Origin: JBOFOR01 sp051659545
GTDB lineage: Bacteria > Bacillota > Clostridia > Peptostreptococcales > Peptostreptococcaceae
Reading direction: 5' to 3'
Assembly (NCBI RefSeq): GCF_051659545.1
Contig: NZ_JBOFOR010000065.1
Span: forward strand, 1-19,546
DNA length: 19,546 bases
Part shown: piece by piece, positions 16,589 to 19,546 of the stretch
How positions within the stretch are numbered: position 1 is the stretch's first letter
Layout: the number at the start of each line of letters is the position of its first letter
Made by a program: the position numbers and the translations under genes
The notes under the pieces: generated by a model
What the model saw: the letters and a program-made list of their open reading frames with translations, nothing else
Told to the model about the DNA's origin: nothing
The model's database searches: none

Positions 16589-17008
16589 GTGAAAAGTAAA
16601 TGTGGCAATAAAACTGAAGAAGAAAACAATGTTAATTACAATAGCATGAAACGTTCTATAAATTATCAAGAATGTGAAGAACTTGCATCTAAATCTAAAG
16701 ATTTATATAATCAAGCTTTATCTTATAATAAAGCAATAGAAATGTATTCAGCTATGGCAGCTCAAGCTGAATGTAAAGCTAGACAATTAGAAGAACAAGT
16801 ACAAGTTGAATGTAAAACTATAAAATTAGAAGAACAAATACAAGATGCTTGGTGGGAATATAATGAATTTATACAACGTTCTAATATTGCGGCATGTAAA
16901 GCTGAATCTCTTATGAAGGCTTCTTGTAAATTACTACAAAAATCTCAAGAATGTTATACTCACTTACACTCTAATAAAAATATATACAGTTGTAATAAGC
17001 ACAATTAA
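16589..17008 (+). CDS. small Cys-containing coiled-coil protein 1 (139 aa)
   Basis: GTG start with AGGAGG 9 bases upstream. The protein is highly charged and helical, with eight cysteines and no signal peptide. Motifs shared with the next two genes are the CEELASxSxxLYxQALxYNK segment, a Glu/Lys/Gln-rich coiled-coil, AWWEYNEF, NIAAxKAExL and KASCKLLQxSxxCY. It differs from its paralogues by an exact-length duplication of 13 codons inside the coiled-coil (ECKARQLEEQVQV followed by ECKTIKLEEQIQD). The family is not one I recognise. A sigma-K-like promoter upstream and a terminator downstream make it a single-gene unit. A spore coat or exosporium structural or cross-linking role is inferred from the promoter and the cysteines. 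Confidence 0.75.
   Translation: MKSKCGNKTEEENNVNYNSMKRSINYQECEELASKSKDLYNQALSYNKAIEMYSAMAAQAECKARQLEEQVQVECKTIKLEEQIQDAWWEYNEFIQRSNIAACKAESLMKASCKLLQKSQECYTHLHSNKNIYSCNKHN
16769..16846 (+). repeat. tandem 39-base duplication inside coiled-coil gene 1
   Basis: Units 16769-16807 and 16808-16846 both begin GAATGTAAA and encode 13 residues each. The two paralogous genes have one unit only, so this is a lineage-specific duplication. Confidence 0.75.
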
Positions 17009-17031
17009 TCGGATTTCTAGTTTAAAACGTT

Positions 17032-17062
17032 AAAGTCCAATATCTATTTCAACATTGGCTTT
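17032..17062 (+). terminator. terminator of coiled-coil gene 1
   Basis: AAAG(T)CCAAT (17032-17041) pairs with ATTGGCTTT (17054-17062) with one bulged T, followed by a T-rich tract. Confidence 0.65.
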
Positions 17063-17105
17063 TATTTATATTATTTATTAGCTAGTCTTTTTTATTTTTA
17101 CAATA

Positions 17106-17133
17106 ACATTTTGTTATTTTGTTTCATAGTATG
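17106..17133 (+). promoter_or_regulatory. sigma-K-like promoter, coiled-coil gene 2
   Basis: AC at 17106-17107, 17 bases, then CATAGTATG at 17125-17133: one base off the -10 consensus. The whole region from about 17085 to the ATG matches the upstream regions of the two sister genes. Confidence 0.68.
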
Positions 17134-17177
17134 ATAGAGAGCAACTTTATAATAAAATATATCAGGAGTGATTTTTT

Positions 17178-17573
17178 ATGAAAAGTAAATATGAAAATAC
17201 ATGCACTAATAATAAGTGTAATTGTAAAAAAGAAAATAAAGTTAATTATATAAACACTTCTATAAGCTATCAAAGATGTGAAGAACTTGCATCTCAGTCT
17301 AAAGCTTTATATAATCAAGCTTTATCTTATAACAAAAAAATAGAAAAGTATTCAAGTATGGCAATTGAAGCAGAATCTAAAGCTAAGCAATTAGAAGCAC
17401 AAGCACAAGCTGCTTGGTGGGAATATAATGAATTTATAGAAAATGCTAATATTGCAGCAGCTAAAGCCAAAGAACTTATAAAGGCTTCTTGTAAATTACT
17501 ACAAGAATCTGAGGGATGCTATACTAACTTGAATATTCATGACGATGCATTTAATTGTAATAAGCGTAATTAA
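17178..17573 (+). CDS. small Cys-containing coiled-coil protein 2 (131 aa)
   Basis: ATG start with CAGGAGTGA upstream, in the same leader as gene 3. Seven cysteines are present: three near the N-terminus (TC, KC, NC), one at the start of the core (RCEELA), two in the KASCKLLQESEGCY segment, and one near the C-terminus. The central helical region contains QAAWWEYNEFIENANIAAA. No signal peptide or membrane segment. It is clearly paralogous to 16589-17008 and 17774-18181 and sits between them in the same orientation with its own promoter and terminator. The AWWEYNEF core is the most conserved part and may be the assembly surface. Function unknown; a late-sporulation structural protein is the best inference. 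Confidence 0.75.
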   Translation: MKSKYENTCTNNKCNCKKENKVNYINTSISYQRCEELASQSKALYNQALSYNKKIEKYSSMAIEAESKAKQLEAQAQAAWWEYNEFIENANIAAAKAKELIKASCKLLQESEGCYTNLNIHDDAFNCNKRN

Positions 17574-17608
17574 ATACATTATTATGTATTTGAGTTATAA
17601 TGTAAAAA

Positions 17609-17645
17609 GTTAAAGCCAATATCTGTTTAAATATTGGGTTTTAAC
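17609..17645 (+). terminator. terminator of coiled-coil gene 2
   Basis: GTTAAAGCCAATAT (17609-17622) pairs with ATATTGGGTTTTAAC (17631-17645), followed by TTTTATTAT. It is related in sequence to the terminator of gene 1. Confidence 0.75.
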
Positions 17646-17700
17646 TTTTATTATACATATTAAAGTTATTGTAAAATAAAATATTTTTTATTTTACAATA

Positions 17701-17728
17701 ACATTTTGTCCCTTCACTTCATAATGTA
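17701..17728 (+). promoter_or_regulatory. sigma-K-like promoter, coiled-coil gene 3
   Basis: AC at 17701-17702, 17 bases, CATAATGTA at 17720-17728: a full match to the sigma-K consensus, with the same position relative to the start codon as in genes 1 and 2. Confidence 0.75.
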
Positions 17729-17773
17729 TATAGAGGGTAACTTCATAATAAAATATATCAGGAGTGATTTTTT

Positions 17774-18181
17774 ATGAGCAATAAATATGAAAATAAATGT
17801 AATTGTGAAAAAGAAAATAAAGTTAATTGTAATTGCCATCCTACAAATTTTCAAAAATGTGAAGAACTTGCATGTCAGTCTCAAGCTTTATATGATCAAG
17901 CTTTATGTTATAATAAAAAAATAGAAAAGTATTTATCTATGGCATCTGAAGCAGAGTGTAAAGCTAAGCAATTAGAAGAACAAGTACAAGCTGCTTGGTG
18001 GGAATACAATGAATTTATGGAAAATGCTAATATAGCTGCATGTAAAGGGGAAGAACTTATGAAGGCTTCTTGTAAATTATTACAAGACTCTCAAGAATGC
18101 TATAGTAATTTAAATCCTAGTCATATACGTAACAGCCACAATCAAAAGCAATGTAATTGCGGATGTTATTGTGATTGCTAG
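17774..18181 (+). CDS. small Cys-rich coiled-coil protein 3 (135 aa)
   Basis: ATG start with CAGGAGTGA upstream. This is the most cysteine-rich of the trio, with 16 cysteines. They include an N-terminal group (KCNCEKENKVNCNC) and a C-terminal tail NCGCYCDC with Cys at every second position, ending in Cys. The middle keeps the family pattern: CEELACQSQALYDQAL, a Glu/Lys-rich coiled-coil, QAAWWEYNEFMENANIAACK and KASCKLLQDSQECY. No signal peptide. Alternating-Cys tails of this kind are typical of proteins that cross-link or self-assemble on spore surfaces, but I cannot assign a named family. The gene is convergent with the DUF11 gene 18373-19546. The rise from 7-8 to 16 cysteines between sister genes suggests specialised roles. 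Confidence 0.77.
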   Translation: MSNKYENKCNCEKENKVNCNCHPTNFQKCEELACQSQALYDQALCYNKKIEKYLSMASEAECKAKQLEEQVQAAWWEYNEFMENANIAACKGEELMKASCKLLQDSQECYSNLNPSHIRNSHNQKQCNCGCYCDC

Positions 18182-18207
18182 TTTTAAAAGTTAGTATACC
18201 AACACCA

Positions 18208-18247
18208 ATTAATAGACCTAGAATGAAAAATTTCTAGGTCTATTAAT
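18208..18247. terminator. terminator of coiled-coil gene 3
   Basis: Perfect 16-base arms 18208-18223 and 18232-18247 surround an 8-base loop. It lies between convergent genes and can serve both strands. Confidence 0.88.
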
Positions 18248-18288
18248 GTGCAATTATATTAAATATACATACTAAAAAAGGAGAATAC

Positions 18289-18321
18289 ATGAAAAAACCT
18301 AGAAAGTATATTATAATTTAA
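18289..18321 (+). other. 10-codon mini reading frame with a good ribosome binding site
   Basis: AAAAAAGGAG followed at normal spacing by ATG opens a frame MKKPRKYIII and then TAA. It overlaps a diverged copy of the 14428-14460 terminator (CCTAGAAAGTA, then TACCTTCTA). It may be the remains of a gene start joined to an old terminator by a deletion. A real peptide is possible but not supported beyond the ribosome binding site. Confidence 0.3.
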
Positions 18322-18372
18322 TACCTTCTATGTCTGTATATATTCAAAGTATTCTTGATATCTTAAAAATCT

Positions 18373-19546
18373 CTAGCAATTAATTTGAACTTTAAAAGTT
18401 ACTATTGAAGTATTTCCAGCAGGTACAGTACCTACATTTATGCTAGCTGGTGTTCCTCCAATTGGACTTCCATCTACTTGTAGAGAATTTGGGACATAAC
18501 TTGTTCCGTTTGGTACAGTATCACTCAACACTACATTAAGAGCATCTACATTCCCATTGTTTGGAATAGATATCGTGTAAGTTATAATATCTCCACAAGT
18601 TGCGTATTGTTTATCTGTAAATTTTATTATATTTCCTAAAGTAGCATGATTTATCCTAGTGTCAACAGTATTAGTATTATGAACACCTGTTGATGTTGTT
18701 AATAGAGTTGGGTCAACTATAAAATTATATCCAACTGTTCCTATATTAGGTATAGGATTTGTAGTTGGTATACTATTAACTGTTACCATAAATGTTACAG
18801 TTGAAGTTCCTCCTATAGGTATAGTTCCTATAGTCACGCCTGGAGGATTTGGTGATACTGAACTTATTGGTAACCCATTTACTGTTACTGAATTTAAAAC
18901 TAAATTCGTACCATTTGGTATCGTATCTACAAATACTACATTATCAGCAGTTGTATTTCCATTATTTACAATAGTTATTGTATAAGTCAAAGTAGTTGGA
19001 ATATCTGAAAATACTTTATCTACACCCTTAATAGGATTGCTTAAATCAGCAAAATAAACCTTACTAATAACTGTGTTGGTATTTCCTCCAACGCTTATAG
19101 TTGTTCCTGCTGTTGGGTCAAGTATATAATCACCATTCAAACTTGCAGTGTTAGGAATAGAGTTTGGTGATGGTATTGCATCTACTGAAACTTTAAATGA
19201 TATTGTAGTAACTGCTCCCGAAGGAATACTTCCAATACTTGCACCTGTTGGTGGGTCTGGATTCAGGCCTGGTAATGTTACTCCGTTTACTACAAGTGAA
19301 TTATTGATAAATGTTGTAGAATCTGGAATTGTATCAAAAAACACTATATTTTCAGCAGTTGTATTTCCACTATTTACAAGAGTTACGGTATAAGTTAAAG
19401 TATCTCCAATTGTTACAAAATCTTTATCTACACTCTTAGTTAATCCATTTAAATTAGAGTAGTTTATTTGAGTATTTACTATATTAGACACTTCACTTTG
19501 TGCTCCCGAAACTAAAGTAGAAGTATATATAAGTGTGGTATCATTT
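18373..19546 (-). CDS. DUF11-repeat surface protein, N-terminal part outside the window
   Basis: The frame is open through the right edge of the window. The GTG at 19491 is not a credible start, because coding sequence (NDTTLIYTSTLVSGAQSE) continues upstream in frame and no ribosome binding site is present. Three DUF11 repeats are visible, opening with KSVDKDFVTIGDTLTYTV, KGVDKVFSDIPTTLTYTI and KFTDKQYATCGDIITYTI. Only the last contains cysteines: CGD near its start and the C-terminal residue of VQINC. The last 165 residues or so are nearly the same as the broken tail at 5721-6218, showing recent duplication. There is no C-terminal anchor. It is convergent with the coiled-coil trio. A spore-surface structural protein is inferred, as for the other DUF11 genes. 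Confidence 0.87.
   Translation of the reverse strand, partial: NDTTLIYTSTLVSGAQSEVSNIVNTQINYSNLNGLTKSVDKDFVTIGDTLTYTVTLVNSGNTTAENIVFFDTIPDSTTFINNSLVVNGVTLPGLNPDPPTGASIGSIPSGAVTTISFKVSVDAIPSPNSIPNTASLNGDYILDPTAGTTISVGGNTNTVISKVYFADLSNPIKGVDKVFSDIPTTLTYTITIVNNGNTTADNVVFVDTIPNGTNLVLNSVTVNGLPISSVSPNPPGVTIGTIPIGGTSTVTFMVTVNSIPTTNPIPNIGTVGYNFIVDPTLLTTSTGVHNTNTVDTRINHATLGNIIKFTDKQYATCGDIITYTISIPNNGNVDALNVVLSDTVPNGTSYVPNSLQVDGSPIGGTPASINVGTVPAGNTSIVTFKVQINC

Noticed and set aside
18373..19491. The GTG at 19491 as the start of the right-edge DUF11 gene.
   Set aside because: The frame stays open to the window end with typical coding sequence, and no ribosome binding site is present. The true start is outside.

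Overview
The window is AT-rich DNA of the kind found in low-GC Firmicutes. Codon use, AGGAGG-type ribosome binding sites, GTG/TTG starts and sporulation-type promoters point to a spore-forming member of the Clostridia, possibly Peptostreptococcaceae or a Clostridium. The genus cannot be fixed from sequence alone. No RNA genes, housekeeping genes, phage structural genes or CRISPR arrays were seen.

The theme is a family of DUF11-repeat proteins with no signal peptide and no sortase signal. Three large ones are intact or cut only by the window edge: 1-1828 (-, 3' end outside), 3500-5602 (+) and 18373-19546 (-, 5' end outside). A fourth, 11905-14403 (+), is complete. Broken relatives lie at 5721-6218 (tail), 9697-10908 (two DUF11 units plus a SPOCS/DUF3794 spore-coat domain, split by an in-frame TAA) and 15898-16240 (head). 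Three tandem genes at 16589-18181 encode small, Cys-containing, coiled-coil proteins. Each has its own terminator and an upstream sequence close to the sigma-K consensus (AC, 17 bases, CATAnnnTA). Good sigma-K-like sequences also precede 9697, 11905 and the broken gene at 16240. I infer that this is a spore-surface locus (exosporium, encasement or appendage) expressed late in the mother cell. Secretion signals would not be needed, because the proteins would assemble on the spore from the mother-cell cytosol.

Layout: 1-1828 DUF11 gene (-); 1840-2080 promoter region with a hexamer repeat and a long hairpin; 2074-3190 dead IS4-type transposase; 3500-5602 DUF11 gene; 5660-5702 bidirectional terminator; 5721-6218 DUF11 tail; 6219-7379 truncated IS (copy 1); 7473-8562 decayed ISL3 transposase; 8778-9428 Cys-rich protein of unknown function (-); 9697-10908 DUF11-SPOCS pseudogene; 10995-11576 internally deleted glycosyltransferase-TPR protein; 11905-14403 DUF11 gene; 14506-15897 IS copy 2 with intact ends; 15898-16240 DUF11-type head (-); 16589-18181 coiled-coil trio; 18373-19546 DUF11 gene (-).

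The two related IS copies (6219-7379 and 14506-15897) bracket the 8778-14403 genes in direct orientation. They are flanked outside by two same-strand halves of broken surface-protein genes, which resembles a composite transposon or the scar of an IS-mediated rearrangement. All four transposase genes in the window look inactive.

The most distinctive signal is a cysteine pattern. In all four DUF11 proteins whose C-terminus is visible, the last repeat alone carries a Cys near its start and another Cys as the final residue of the protein. With the Cys-rich partners encoded nearby, this suggests disulfide clamping or cross-linking of a spore surface layer.
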